A stretch of DNA of 64,000 bases, taken from assembly GCF_946886695.1 (NCBI RefSeq), contig NZ_CAMPJD010000008.1, forward strand, positions 1-64,000. Direction: 5' to 3'. Positions 1-9,750 of the stretch are shown piece by piece. Position numbers and translations under genes: made by a program. The DNA comes from an uncultured Pseudoxanthomonas sp. (GTDB lineage: Bacteria > Pseudomonadota > Gammaproteobacteria > Xanthomonadales > Xanthomonadaceae). The number at the start of each line of letters is the position of its first letter. The stretch's first letter is position 1. The notes below the pieces were generated by a model. The model did no database searches. It was not told where the DNA came from and worked only from the letters and a program-made list of their open reading frames with translations.

Positions 1-81
1 GTGTTGGGGATGGGTGGTAAGCCGTTGGGAAGCCGGGGGGTGGCGAATGCGAGGGTTACATGCCTCGCCATCGTCCAGCAT

Positions 82-107
82 GTTGGGGTTCGCAAGCTCA
101 CCCCAAC
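82..107. repeat. hairpin, 8-bp stem
   Basis: Perfect 8-bp inverted repeat (82-89 with 100-107, GTTGGGGT/ACCCCAAC) around a 10-base loop. It lies about 30 bases beyond the stop of the small membrane-protein gene that ends at 138 on the minus strand. It lacks a T-run on either side, so it is a poor intrinsic terminator. It may be a dispersed palindromic element. The rest of 1-137 shows nothing else I can name. Confidence 0.45.
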
Positions 108-137
108 CTATAACCCTACTTCATGCCGGCGAAGCCC

Positions 138-434
138 CTATTCCCTCTTCTTGAACAAGAAATTCAAATAGATGGAAAGAGAGATCGCCGCACTAATCAG
201 CAAGAACGGGCTCAATGCGACGGCGAGATCGCTAACTCCTTGGCGATACAGGACAGCGTCATTTCCTGAGATGACCACTCTCGCAGCCACTCCCGACACA
301 AAAAAAGTCGCCAACTGCATTAGAAATAGAATCAGTACGAGATTCCTTTGAGTGCGATATCGCTTTGCGCGCAGCGCAAGAACCGTGGCCACTAACAACA
401 CGAAAAAAATGCATACCAGTGCAAACGTACTCAT
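138..434 (-). CDS. small integral membrane protein, candidate immunity protein for the RHS toxin
   Basis: A 98-residue protein with three hydrophobic segments (about residues 1-21, 32-53 and 67-93) and a basic C-terminus (FKKRE). No family recognised. It starts 13 bases after the stop of the RHS gene on the same strand, the place where RHS and other polymorphic-toxin loci normally carry the cognate immunity gene. It has no signal peptide distinct from its first membrane segment. The immunity role is inferred from position and size only. It could equally be an unrelated membrane protein. Confidence 0.6.
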   Translation of the reverse strand: MSTFALVCIFFVLLVATVLALRAKRYRTQRNLVLILFLMQLATFFVSGVAARVVISGNDAVLYRQGVSDLAVALSPFLLISAAISLSIYLNFLFKKRE

Positions 435-447
435 TCAGAGCTCTCCA

Positions 448-3400
448 CTATGAGCATCCACACCCAACCGGTCGAGCACCGGTAATCTCATCCGCAGCCC
501 GGCTGGCGCCAGCATCAATGTCCGCGCGACTGTCGGCGTCCCAATTAAATGGTTCACCGCTCGGAAACAGAGACTCAAGCCAGTTCTCCGCAATGCCGGC
601 CGCACTTACCGTTCCCCAACCCATCAACGATGTGTGATACATCCCGCTATAGCCAGCAGCGTAGTTGCCAAAATCAGCTGCATCAATTCTTCGGCCATCG
701 ACGACGAATGTATCGTTTGCCCCCCTAACCTTGAAGTCAAGTTTGCCCCATGGAGCATGATTAATCACCATCATCGCGTTACCAAAGGGATTTCGTACGC
801 TGTTTCGGGCGTAGGCCAGTATTTCATTTGTTTCGCATTCCGTTCTAGCCTCCAATCCAAGTGGATCGATTCGATCAATAGGATTCCCACCCACATACCC
901 ATACGTATTCAACCCACCAGCCAAGCCAATCGGATCCGACTGCAGATATCTACCCACCCGGCTATCGTAATCACGGAACCCGTTGTACCAAAAACCCGTT
1001 TCCGCATCGAAGTACTGCCCCGGAAATCCGAGATTCAAGGCACCCAGGTTATTGAACACAACCGCGCGGTCAAACGCGTAGTTGGCCGCCGCCCAACGCA
1101 TGGTGTTACTGCTATCGGTCACGACCTCTGGACGCCCCAAATGATCGTTGTGAAGGAAGAACAACTGGTTGTTGCGCACCATGGCGATGGGTTCATTGCC
1201 CAGCCACAGGTAGCTGCTCCATACGCCATCCGTATACTCGGTCAGCAGCGTATTCTGGGCTGCATACACGAATCGACTGCTCCCTGACGGCCCACTTTTT
1301 CCGATGCGCTGGTCCAGCGCATTGAACTGATATGTCGTGGTACCTGCGGCATAACTCCGGTACGCCCGATTTCCTCCACTGAAGTAGCCGACAGCAGCAC
1401 TGCGTGACGCAGTAATCAGCCGATTGAAACCGTCGTAACCGTAAGTGGTCGTTGAACCTCCCCACGACTGACTGGATCGGTTACCTCTACCGTCATACGC
1501 ATAGACAATGTCCTCGCTTGCCAGTCGATTGCTGGACGCATCTACCTGATAGGTCGTATTGGCGGTCGCACCTTGCCCTGGCACCCACCAGCTGTGGAAC
1601 GAGCGATTGCCGTTGGCGTCATAGGAAAAGCTCTGATTTCCAGCAGGCGCGGTAACGCCCGTCAGTCGAGACAGTGCATCGTAAGCAAAGGCTTCGTTGT
1701 ACTCCGGCCTTGACCAGTTCTGGATCGAAGTGATCTCGTCGTTGACGTTGTAAGTCTGCGTATGACCCACCCACCCGTGGTCATGTGTGATGGTCATTCT
1801 GCCGTCAAGGTCGTAGCTTCTTTCCTTGATGACGCCGTTGCCGTACGTAAACTGGCCGATGGGACCGGAAGGCTGATACTGCATTCCCGTCGCAACGTTA
1901 TGGGTCACGCCATTGATGACGGCCTGCATGACGGTCAGCCTGCCTTGACTGTATCCGTACCCCACCGAAACCCCGCTCGGGTAGGTCATGCCCGCCAGCC
2001 GGCCAACCGCATCATACGTGTAATGCGTCCACTCATCGCTTGTCGGCGTCCAATCGCGTGTTACGGTGATCTTGCCGTCTTCGCTGTATCCATAGTGCCG
2101 TGTCCCGCCGCTATGGTCGGCATTGCACAGTCGACCTTTCCCGTTGCTACACCAGTCGTACCCGAATCCCCTTCCCTCTGTCGGGGTTCCATACCAGGCG
2201 AGTCGACCCAACGTATCGTAGTTGTAAGTAAGGGTACTGCCATCATTTCGCACTTGGTGCGTCATCTGGCCGAAAGCGTTGTATTGGTAGGTCGTCGTGC
2301 CGGTATCCGGACTGGTCAGCGACCACAATTGACCGAATCCATCATACAGATACGTCGTAATGTTTCCCTTGGGATCCTTGACCCATACGAGCCGATCGCC
2401 CAGGTCGTACTTGAACTCCGATACGCCTCCGGCCGCATCAATCTGCTTGGTCAGACGGCCGAGCTTGTCGTACTCCATGCGTGTCTCGCGTCCTAGAGAG
2501 TCGATACTGAGAAGCAGGCGATCATCCCTGTCGTACCCATAATCCTGCCGCTGCCCGTTATTGCCTCGGCGTGCAATGACACGGCCAAGCTCGTCGTAAT
2601 CGGTGTACGCACGGTACGAAACGCCGGCAGGCAGTGCCTGGAGTGCCTGCACAGAAGAAGGAGTAACGCTCGCCATACCGCCTTGCCGCGCAAGGGGACC
2701 AAACTGCGGTATGCAGTCCGGAACCGCTGGAGGACAAGGATCTGTTGGCGGATTGGAGGCGTAGACGACGTCAAGTGTCGTGCTTGGCGTCATGGGACCG
2801 AAGGCGACCCCCGCATGGGTCATCTGCCACTGAGATGCATAAGTTCCATATCCGGGCGCTGTGCCTTGGATGCTGAAGGTTGCGGTCTGTCCCGGGAGTA
2901 CGGTACCGGGCACACCAACCACGCTGATGCCGAAGGCGCTGCTGAAATTCTGGCTTGTAGAAACGAGCTTATAACCATCAGCCGTCGACCATGCAGTCGT
3001 GCCGGTGTTCTTCAACTGGATATTGATGGTGTAGGACTGACCCACGTAAAGGGGAGATATCGTCTGTCCGATGTACTGGACGCCTGCAACAGGATCGACA
3101 GGAGCGCTCGTCAGACGCTCGGCTTCAACAAGCATTGGCAGCGACGCGTTGTTGTAGGTATACCGCATCCGTTGGTAGGCGCCGCCTGGTGTTGCCTCAT
3201 GCGTCGACAGCAAACGTCCGGCCGTGTCATATCGCAAATGACGTGCATGTGCATCAGGCGTCGTGACAAGGACGAGACGCCCCATTCCGTCATAGGCGTA
3301 CGTCGTCGTGTGGGTAGCACCGCCTACGATGCGCTTCTGAGCCGTGATCCTTCCCCGCGCATCATAGACATACTCGGCAACATCGCCATTGATGCCGGTG

Positions 3401-5247
3401 ATCCGCCCGGGCTGACCGAGTTCGTTGTAGTTGTCATACACCACATTGCCGAGCGCCGACCCCACGCCGACGAGATCACCTTTCGTGCTGTAGCTATAGG
3501 TAACAGCATCGGCATTTCCATACAGCGGCCCGTCAACGGTCATGGTGGCAACCATGCCACTGGCATGCTCGGTATAGGTGTAGTAGGTGATCCTGGTTTG
3601 ATTCAGGCTGGCCGGTACGGCGCTGGACAGGTTCCTGACCGTCGTCGTTTCCAGTCGCTTGCGCGCGTTGTAGCCATAAGTGATCTGGTACAACTCTTGC
3701 GTACCGGCCTGGTTATGCACCGTCTCCCTCAAGAGCCGGTTCTCAGCAGGGTCCCATACGTAGCTGGTTGCCCGGGCCTCAGGGGTCCCGGCGGCGACGA
3801 TTTTCTTGAGTAACTGACCTTTGGCATTGTAATCGTAGTCGGTTACACCACCCTCGTTATCGTAGACCTTGTCCTTGTATCCATTGGCATCGTAGGTGAT
3901 GCTTCTGGCGCTCGATGGACAGTTGTTCGAAGCGTGACCCGTGACCGTCGTCAGCTTCCGGTCGAAGAACGCCTGCGTCGATTGCTTGCCGAGCGGGTTC
4001 GTATGCAAGACCGACATCGTCTGCTTGCCGTTCTGGAATCCACTTGTATACGCAAAGGTGTGGCGATCAACGCCACCTGCATGCTCACTGAGAGTGGCAC
4101 GGCGTTCCGCGTCATACGCGAAGGTGGAGTAGCGAACGTCGTTGTACGACTTGCCTGTGAGAGCGAAGAATTCAGGCTTCTCGTAATGATAGGTAATGAC
4201 TGTCGAAGGGGTGCCCGGCAGCGTCACCGTGGCCAGGAGATGCAAGCCATCGTAGACCTTCTGATGGCTGTAGGTGTATCGATACGCGTTGCCAGACGGA
4301 TCGTTGATCTGCCTGAGCTCATCGCCCGTCCACACGAACTGTATGAATCGCGTGGAGGTATGGGTAACGCGCTGGAGCTGCGTTCCCTGCATCCCTCCAT
4401 ACGTGAACGTCCACCCTATTCCCTGTTCATCCTTGACCTCCAAGGGCAGCCCACCCGCTCTGTAACGCTCGAGGGTTCCTGCTTCCCCGTACAGCATCCA
4501 GCTCCCATTGGCCTGCCGCACGATCCTGGAAACCGGACTCGCCTTCTCTTCGTAGTAGATGCCGTCAGCTGCCTTGATGTAACGAACTTTCCGCCCATCT
4601 GGTCGATGCGCCCAGATCGTGGAGTAGGTGTGGCCCACCTGGCATTCGGCATTGCTCGGAATGGGATAGCAATGGCTCAACCCGTATCCACTGCCGAAGC
4701 TGAGCTTGTAATCGAAGTTGGTCTGCCAGTGATAGCCGAAGAGGCCGATGCCGTCCCAGTGCTGGTTCCAGGTGCGTTCAAACCTGAGTCCGGATCCCGC
4801 AAAATCGACCTCATACTCGATCTTGTTGCCGGAGGACATGACCACGGGATTACCCGCTGTCGGCTGCTCCTCTTTGCAATCCTGGGGCGCGCTTGAGTCC
4901 TTGTCGGACCCACTTTCCAATTGCCCCATGTTCCCGCTGAACTCGTTGCCATTGACGATGCCGCCGGCGGTGCCAAGGGACTCTATTCCCGACCTGTAGA
5001 CAGTTTGCGGGTTGGGTCGGAAACCATGGACCGGCACTGTCGGAAGATTGGTCGTACCCGCTCCGTTGGGCAGCCTGGGGATGAGGGTATCGTCAACTTG
5101 CGCCATCACTGAAGGTGCCAGCGATGCCGACAAGCCAACGAGCGCAGCGCTAGACAATACGAAGTTTCGTATAGCCGCGGAACATCGGAAAGGATTTGAA
5201 ACGAATCCCTGCTCTTCCCCAGCCCAACGCATACGACCAGCTTCCAT
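448..5247 (-). CDS. secreted RHS/YD-repeat protein with variable C-terminal toxin-like domain
   Basis: A 1599-residue protein. A Sec-type signal peptide ends near [10 protein letters not shown] (residue 49/50); a shorter start at Met6 is possible. A DUF6531-like segment (about 130-160, [15 protein letters not shown]) is followed by many YD repeats. At about 720-825 the repeats are interrupted by an Ig-like domain resembling the NBR1 Ig-like fold. The RHS core (about 1405-1455) ends with the paired aspartyl motifs SDPIGL and IDPLGL, where RHS proteins are known to self-cleave. The last ~145 residues are unrelated to the repeats and contain [14 protein letters not shown], which recalls polymorphic toxin type 44 (tentative). 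Such proteins form a shell around a C-terminal toxin used against competitors. A small membrane protein follows immediately and may be its immunity protein. Confidence 0.9.
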   Translation of the reverse strand: MEAGRMRWAGEEQGFVSNPFRCSAAIRNFVLSSAALVGLSASLAPSVMAQVDDTLIPRLPNGAGTTNLPTVPVHGFRPNPQTVYRSGIESLGTAGGIVNGNEFSGNMGQLESGSDKDSSAPQDCKEEQPTAGNPVVMSSGNKIEYEVDFAGSGLRFERTWNQHWDGIGLFGYHWQTNFDYKLSFGSGYGLSHCYPIPSNAECQVGHTYSTIWAHRPDGRKVRYIKAADGIYYEEKASPVSRIVRQANGSWMLYGEAGTLERYRAGGLPLEVKDEQGIGWTFTYGGMQGTQLQRVTHTSTRFIQFVWTGDELRQINDPSGNAYRYTYSHQKVYDGLHLLATVTLPGTPSTVITYHYEKPEFFALTGKSYNDVRYSTFAYDAERRATLSEHAGGVDRHTFAYTSGFQNGKQTMSVLHTNPLGKQSTQAFFDRKLTTVTGHASNNCPSSARSITYDANGYKDKVYDNEGGVTDYDYNAKGQLLKKIVAAGTPEARATSYVWDPAENRLLRETVHNQAGTQELYQITYGYNARKRLETTTVRNLSSAVPASLNQTRITYYTYTEHASGMVATMTVDGPLYGNADAVTYSYSTKGDLVGVGSALGNVVYDNYNELGQPGRITGINGDVAEYVYDARGRITAQKRIVGGATHTTTYAYDGMGRLVLVTTPDAHARHLRYDTAGRLLSTHEATPGGAYQRMRYTYNNASLPMLVEAERLTSAPVDPVAGVQYIGQTISPLYVGQSYTINIQLKNTGTTAWSTADGYKLVSTSQNFSSAFGISVVGVPGTVLPGQTATFSIQGTAPGYGTYASQWQMTHAGVAFGPMTPSTTLDVVYASNPPTDPCPPAVPDCIPQFGPLARQGGMASVTPSSVQALQALPAGVSYRAYTDYDELGRVIARRGNNGQRQDYGYDRDDRLLLSIDSLGRETRMEYDKLGRLTKQIDAAGGVSEFKYDLGDRLVWVKDPKGNITTYLYDGFGQLWSLTSPDTGTTTYQYNAFGQMTHQVRNDGSTLTYNYDTLGRLAWYGTPTEGRGFGYDWCSNGKGRLCNADHSGGTRHYGYSEDGKITVTRDWTPTSDEWTHYTYDAVGRLAGMTYPSGVSVGYGYSQGRLTVMQAVINGVTHNVATGMQYQPSGPIGQFTYGNGVIKERSYDLDGRMTITHDHGWVGHTQTYNVNDEITSIQNWSRPEYNEAFAYDALSRLTGVTAPAGNQSFSYDANGNRSFHSWWVPGQGATANTTYQVDASSNRLASEDIVYAYDGRGNRSSQSWGGSTTTYGYDGFNRLITASRSAAVGYFSGGNRAYRSYAAGTTTYQFNALDQRIGKSGPSGSSRFVYAAQNTLLTEYTDGVWSSYLWLGNEPIAMVRNNQLFFLHNDHLGRPEVVTDSSNTMRWAAANYAFDRAVVFNNLGALNLGFPGQYFDAETGFWYNGFRDYDSRVGRYLQSDPIGLAGGLNTYGYVGGNPIDRIDPLGLEARTECETNEILAYARNSVRNPFGNAMMVINHAPWGKLDFKVRGANDTFVVDGRRIDAADFGNYAAGYSGMYHTSLMGWGTVSAAGIAENWLESLFPSGEPFNWDADSRADIDAGASRAADEITGARPVGCGCS

Positions 5248-5625
5248 CTACTCCGCTCCATTCCAGCCCCTTGCAGGCCAGAGTCCATGCGTCCGCCACC
5301 CCGGCGGGACACCCCATGCCGGAAAAAACTACTACCCGGCAATGCACCTTGGGAAGTCGTGAACGCAAGTAAGCGTATTTATGTGCAGTACTACTCGCGC
5401 CGCAGGCCCGATCCGCCTGTACGGAGTACGTCGGACACACTCTTCATCCGTATGGTGGGGGCTTGGTGCAGCGCCCTGTCCAGCGCATACGGGGACGCCC
5501 CCGCGTCGCGTCCCAATGTGAGGCATGATGAGTCCGGGGAATGGCGCCGCCTTCGACGGGGCCCATGGCTGGCGCAGCGCCGGCACACATGCAGCATCAC
5601 CTTGTCGGCAGGGAGGCGTCAGCTC
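5248..5625. other. divergent intergenic region
   Basis: Gap of 378 bases between the oppositely oriented RHS and NHL/FG-GAP genes, so it should hold both promoters. An open frame runs through it in phase with the NHL gene from 5287. Its translation has no signal peptide or family resemblance, and a better start (ribosome-binding site plus signal peptide) lies at 5626. I could not pick convincing -35/-10 boxes. Confidence 0.5.
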
Positions 5626-8199
5626 ATGGGACAGACTCACGGAACCTCAACGGCGCGCGGCGCGCATCGCCGCGTCGCGCTACTGCGGGCTTGGCTCGCC
5701 TGCCTGGCATGCCTGTTGTGGAGCTCCGCGCACGCCGAACCCATCATCACCACCATCGCCGGCGGCGGCAACCCGGTATCGGGCAACGGTGACGGTGGGC
5801 CCGCCACGCAGGCCCGGCTGCAAGAGCCCGTCGCCGTTGCGGTGGACCCTTCCGGCAATGTCTTCGTCGCCGAACGTTATGGGTTCACGGTGCGCAGGAT
5901 CGGTACCAACGGCATCATCACCACGGTGGCCGGCAACGGTCAGCAGATGTACGACGGCGATGGCAAGCCAGCGACCTCGGCCGCCATCGATGTGCGTGGC
6001 ATCGCGGTCGATGCAGCGGGCAACCTTTACATCGCCGACGGCGGGAACGGTCGGATCCGCAAAGTGGCACCCAACGGCGTCATCAGCACCCTCGCCTCCA
6101 CTGGCCTGTCGTTCCCCACGCGCCTGGCGGTAAGTCCATCCGGGCAGGTCCACGTGATCGACCAGTTGCGGATCTGGAAAGTGAGCCCGTCGGGCAGCCT
6201 TCAACTGGTGGCGGGCATCGGCGAATACGGTTCGACGGGCGATGGCGGGCCCGCCATCGCGGCGCGCCTCGGCAATCCTGAGGCGCTGGCCTTCGATCGC
6301 AGCGGTCGGCTCTACATCGTCGACAACGGCGACAGGATCCGACGCATCGACCTCGACGGGACGATCTCGACGATCGCCGGCAATGGTCCCTTCCGGGTCG
6401 ACCCGGTGGCGAAGAACTCCCGCATCCACGCGCCTACGGGCGTCACGGTGGATGCTCGTGGCAATACCTATGTCGCGCTGCGGAACAACCTGGTACGCAC
6501 CATCAACCCCGACGGCATCATCGACGATGCGGTGGTCAGGCTGAACGACTCGGGCGGCATGGTGATAGGCGCGCCTTTCGGTTTCCAGGGCGACGGCGGT
6601 CCCGCGCTCGACGCGCTGCTGTACGAACCGGCAGCACTCGCCATCGATGAACAGGACCACCTGTACATCGCCGACACAAGAAATGGACGCATCCGCAAGG
6701 TCACGCCGATACCGACGGCCCGCACACCGCTCGGCCTGGACGCATTCGCGCCCCAGAAGATCTACGGCATCGGCAGTTACGTCAGGCACGTGGCGATCGG
6801 CGACATCACCGGCGATGGTCGGCAGGACGCCCTGCTCACGACCTCGAGCTGGTCGGGACCGTACGCCGAGCCGGCCAAGGATTTCCGGGTCTGGCTCTTC
6901 GTGCAGAAGCCGGATGGCACGCTGGCGGCACCGCTGGGTTATCCCTTCCCGGGCGACGCAATCGGTGGACGCACGGGCAGCGGACTGGACACGGGCGACT
7001 TCAATGGCGATGGATTCGAGGATGTGGTGGTCGGCACGCTCACCGGCATCACGGTGTTCCTTGGCTCGCCCTCGGGCCTGGGGTCCGGCCTCGGCTACGC
7101 CTCCCAGACGCCGGGCGCACAGGCGGCCCACGGCCTCACGGTGCTCGATGTGGATCGGGATGGCCGCCTCGATGTCGTGACACTCAGCGGCGGCAGGAGC
7201 GAGGGCGGCACCAGTCACACCGACCAGGTCGGCCTGCTGGTCTATTACGGCAATGGCAGCGGCGCCTTCCCGCGACAGGACTTCCGCGTGCGCCCTGCGG
7301 GTGCGAGCTGGGGCGCGCTGCGTGCCGCCGATATCAACAACGACGGGGTGCTCGACCTCACCAGCTCCTGGACCGACATCATCGCCGGTTATTACCGCGG
7401 CGGCTTTGAAGTGACACTGCACCAGGGTGCATCCGGTTTCGGGGCGGTGCGGCGCTGGCATCCCGCCGAATCCCTGTCTTGGGGCCCGGGCTATGCGTTC
7501 GGCGACTTTGATGGCGATGGCCGGAAGGATGCGATCGTCTCGTACACGGCCAACACGCCGTCGGCGAGGTATGCGCACTTCAGGCAGGAGCGCGACGGCA
7601 ACTTCGTCGAGATCGGCGCCTGGCCTGCCTTCGATGTGCCGGACGAACTGATCAGCGCCGATATGAACAATGACGGACGCGATGATCTGCTGGTCATCCA
7701 CGGCGGGTGGAGTTCCATAGGCTACATGCAGCAGAAGCCGATGGGCGGGCTGGATGTCGAGATCAAGTACGAAGTCGAGCAATCCTCCCACCCGCAGATG
7801 CCTGCACTGGCGGTGGGCGACCTCAATGGCGATGGATGCCGCGACGTGGCGATGGCCGACCGCAACTACGGACTGGTCGTGCTGGAAGGGCGCAACTGCA
7901 TGATCCGCGCGAACGGCTCGCAACCGCTGGTTCCCGGCTGGGGGTCGCTCGCCATCCACGGCGCGATCGTGCAGGGCCAAGCGAGCCCGCGCGAAGGCGA
8001 CCCGTCGCGACCCGTTCCACGGGGCGGACCCGCCGTGCATGCGCAGGATGGCGCCACCGTGCACCGGAGCAGCGATGCCGGTCGCGCGTGGCGTGCGCGC
8101 AGGATAGCGATCACATGGTTGATGCTGTTGGGGGCGCTGGGCGTCTTCAGCGGCGCCGTGTGGTTCGTACTCACGCAGACCTCATGGCTGCGCCGTTGA
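5626..8199 (+). CDS. NHL-repeat / FG-GAP (VCBS) repeat protein with C-terminal membrane anchor
   Basis: 857 residues from the ATG at 5626, preceded by GGGAGG ten bases upstream and encoding a signal peptide ending SSAHA. The longer frame from 5287 lacks both. Residues ~40-370 are NHL beta-propeller repeats (VDAAGNLYIADGGNGRIRKV type). Residues ~385-740 carry seven FG-GAP/VCBS calcium-binding-like motifs (GDITGDGRQD, GDFNGDGFED, DVDRDGRLD, ADINNDGVLD, GDFDGDGRKD, ADMNNDGRDD, GDLNGDGCRD). A single transmembrane helix near 825-850 is followed by a short basic tail. It is likely a cell-envelope protein with two propellers facing the periplasm or exterior. Partner and function are unknown. It is transcribed divergently from the RHS gene. 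Confidence 0.85.
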   Translation: MGQTHGTSTARGAHRRVALLRAWLACLACLLWSSAHAEPIITTIAGGGNPVSGNGDGGPATQARLQEPVAVAVDPSGNVFVAERYGFTVRRIGTNGIITTVAGNGQQMYDGDGKPATSAAIDVRGIAVDAAGNLYIADGGNGRIRKVAPNGVISTLASTGLSFPTRLAVSPSGQVHVIDQLRIWKVSPSGSLQLVAGIGEYGSTGDGGPAIAARLGNPEALAFDRSGRLYIVDNGDRIRRIDLDGTISTIAGNGPFRVDPVAKNSRIHAPTGVTVDARGNTYVALRNNLVRTINPDGIIDDAVVRLNDSGGMVIGAPFGFQGDGGPALDALLYEPAALAIDEQDHLYIADTRNGRIRKVTPIPTARTPLGLDAFAPQKIYGIGSYVRHVAIGDITGDGRQDALLTTSSWSGPYAEPAKDFRVWLFVQKPDGTLAAPLGYPFPGDAIGGRTGSGLDTGDFNGDGFEDVVVGTLTGITVFLGSPSGLGSGLGYASQTPGAQAAHGLTVLDVDRDGRLDVVTLSGGRSEGGTSHTDQVGLLVYYGNGSGAFPRQDFRVRPAGASWGALRAADINNDGVLDLTSSWTDIIAGYYRGGFEVTLHQGASGFGAVRRWHPAESLSWGPGYAFGDFDGDGRKDAIVSYTANTPSARYAHFRQERDGNFVEIGAWPAFDVPDELISADMNNDGRDDLLVIHGGWSSIGYMQQKPMGGLDVEIKYEVEQSSHPQMPALAVGDLNGDGCRDVAMADRNYGLVVLEGRNCMIRANGSQPLVPGWGSLAIHGAIVQGQASPREGDPSRPVPRGGPAVHAQDGATVHRSSDAGRAWRARRIAITWLMLLGALGVFSGAVWFVLTQTSWLRR

Positions 8200-8289
8200 A
8201 CGCCGCGCCGCGTCCGCGGCGTCGGCACTGAAGGCGGTCGGCGATCACGCCTGCGGGTGGCCGGCTCTGCAACCACCCTCGCTCAATCC

Positions 8290-8634
8290 TCACCCCTCCC
8301 CCAACACCTCCCGCAACCGCACGTTCTCCTCCACCACACGCCCATACGCACGGAACAGCGACCACGTTCCCCACACGCCCAGCACCAGGGCGTGGGCGAA
8401 GGGGATTGCGGCCAGTGCCATGAGCGAGGCCAATGCGGTGGCGTCGAGGGTGTGCACGTAGGGAATGGCCATCAGCACCTGGTTGATGAGCACGGCGATG
8501 CTGGAAATGGTCAGCAGTCCGAAGCTGACGTGGCGGAAGCGGCGCCATGCGCGCCACTGGAGCGCCAGCACGACCACCGTGCATACCAGGCCCGCGATGA
8601 TGAAGATCCAGCTGAGGATCATGTAGACGGGCAT
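8290..8634 (-). CDS. hypothetical membrane protein with C-terminal coiled segment
   Basis: 114 residues with about three to four hydrophobic helices (roughly 3-25, 36-57, 68-92) and a hydrophilic end (YGRVVEENVRLREVLGEG) that looks helical. The start has a good ribosome-binding site (AGGAG, 6 bases upstream). I recognise no family. It stands alone, downstream of a terminator-bounded gene on the same strand and convergent with the NHL/FG-GAP gene. Confidence 0.65.
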   Translation of the reverse strand: MPVYMILSWIFIIAGLVCTVVVLALQWRAWRRFRHVSFGLLTISSIAVLINQVLMAIPYVHTLDATALASLMALAAIPFAHALVLGVWGTWSLFRAYGRVVEENVRLREVLGEG

Positions 8635-8705
8635 GCAAACTCCTGCGGCGGGTGCGGTGACCGGTTTTTATCACGCCGATGCGCGCTTGCTCGAGCGCAC
8701 ATGAA

Positions 8706-8728
8706 AAGGCCCCGCGGTGCGGGGCCTT
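8706..8728 (-). terminator. intrinsic terminator of the glycine-zipper gene
   Basis: Perfect 10-bp stem (8706-8715 with 8719-8728, AAGGCCCCGC/GCGGGGCCTT) with a 3-base loop. On the minus strand the stem ends in TTTT. It lies about 40 bases after the stop at 8767. Confidence 0.8.
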
Positions 8729-8766
8729 CTGTTTCCGGTGTGGGCCGTGACGCGCACGGCCGCGCG

Positions 8767-9519
8767 TCAGTGCGGTTTCTGGCGGTCGAGCGTGAACGCG
8801 TCGGCGACGGCGTGTTTGGCGCGCTCCCACGTGAGGCGGGAACCGCCCCTGGCGCGACCCCACCCGCGTTCGAGATCCGCGGCCAGGCTGTCGTCCCATT
8901 CGCGGTCACTGTACAGGCCGCGTGCGTAGGTGCCGTAGCGATAGGCCGGCCGATAGTCGTCATACGCATCGCCTTCCTGGCGATACGACGCCCGGTCGAA
9001 ATGTTGCGAGAACCTATCGTCGGTCCGCGCGTAGGCGCCATACGTGCGGTCGGCGCGCTCCCACGCATCCTGCGCGGCGGGACGGGCGCGCGTCCAGTCC
9101 AGGCGCGACTCGCCCTTCAGCGTCTCCCAGTCGGCCTGCAGGCGACGTTCGGTGTCTTCCCACGACTGGTCCGGATACTCGCCACGCGCCACGGCGCCGG
9201 CGCGGTAGACGCCTGCGTAATCGCGCTGGAAGTCGTATTCCTCGGTGTAGTACGGACGGCTGCGGTATGTCTCGCGCCAGTACGCTTCCTCACCGGTCGG
9301 GTCGATGCGCTCGGCCACGCCCTTGCCGGCCGCAGCACCGAGAACGGTGCCGGCGGCGGCCCCTATCAGCGTACCGATGGGACCGAACACGGTACCCGCT
9401 ACGGCACCGGCCGCCATGCCGCCGGCGACGCCACCCACGCCCACGCCCACCGGGTGCGAACCGGGTGTGCCAGTGAGCGGGTCACGGTTTCCATCTCGTT
9501 GTGAAGTATCGCGTGTCAT
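8767..9519 (-). CDS. glycine-zipper protein, probable stress-related envelope protein
   Basis: 250 residues from the ATG at 9519 (GGAAGG upstream); an in-frame start at 9591 lacks that support. Residues ~25-75 are a glycine/alanine-rich zipper with repeated GxxxG spacing (GVGVGGVAGGMAAGAVAG), typical of proteins that insert into or associate with membranes. The remainder is hydrophilic and rich in Tyr, Arg and Trp, with repeated WEDTERRLQADWE-like and WERAK blocks separated by YGxYAR motifs. Function unknown. It sits next to an RsbRD-type histidine kinase and small proteins that look like a stress-response group, which is only suggestive. Confidence 0.7.
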   Translation of the reverse strand: MTRDTSQRDGNRDPLTGTPGSHPVGVGVGGVAGGMAAGAVAGTVFGPIGTLIGAAAGTVLGAAAGKGVAERIDPTGEEAYWRETYRSRPYYTEEYDFQRDYAGVYRAGAVARGEYPDQSWEDTERRLQADWETLKGESRLDWTRARPAAQDAWERADRTYGAYARTDDRFSQHFDRASYRQEGDAYDDYRPAYRYGTYARGLYSDREWDDSLAADLERGWGRARGGSRLTWERAKHAVADAFTLDRQKPH

Positions 9520-9750
9520 CTGCTGTGTCCTTCCTTTTGAAGTGATGAAGCGATGCGACATGCACCCCTTCATTCCGGTCGCGGACATCAAGGTGGATGC
9601 CGCACGCGGAGTGACACCGATACTCCGGATCGCAGGTGACAGCCACGTGCACGCGCGTCATGTTGGTGATCGCGCCGTGAGCGAAACGGGCGCACGGCCA
9701 CAACACGACATGAATCACCGACATGTCATGCCGGCGTCGTGCACCGTCGC

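Noticed and set aside
5680..8064. 794-residue open frame antisense to the NHL/FG-GAP gene
   Set aside because: Translation is His/Arg/Val-rich with no motif, and the sense strand carries clear repeats and a signal peptide.
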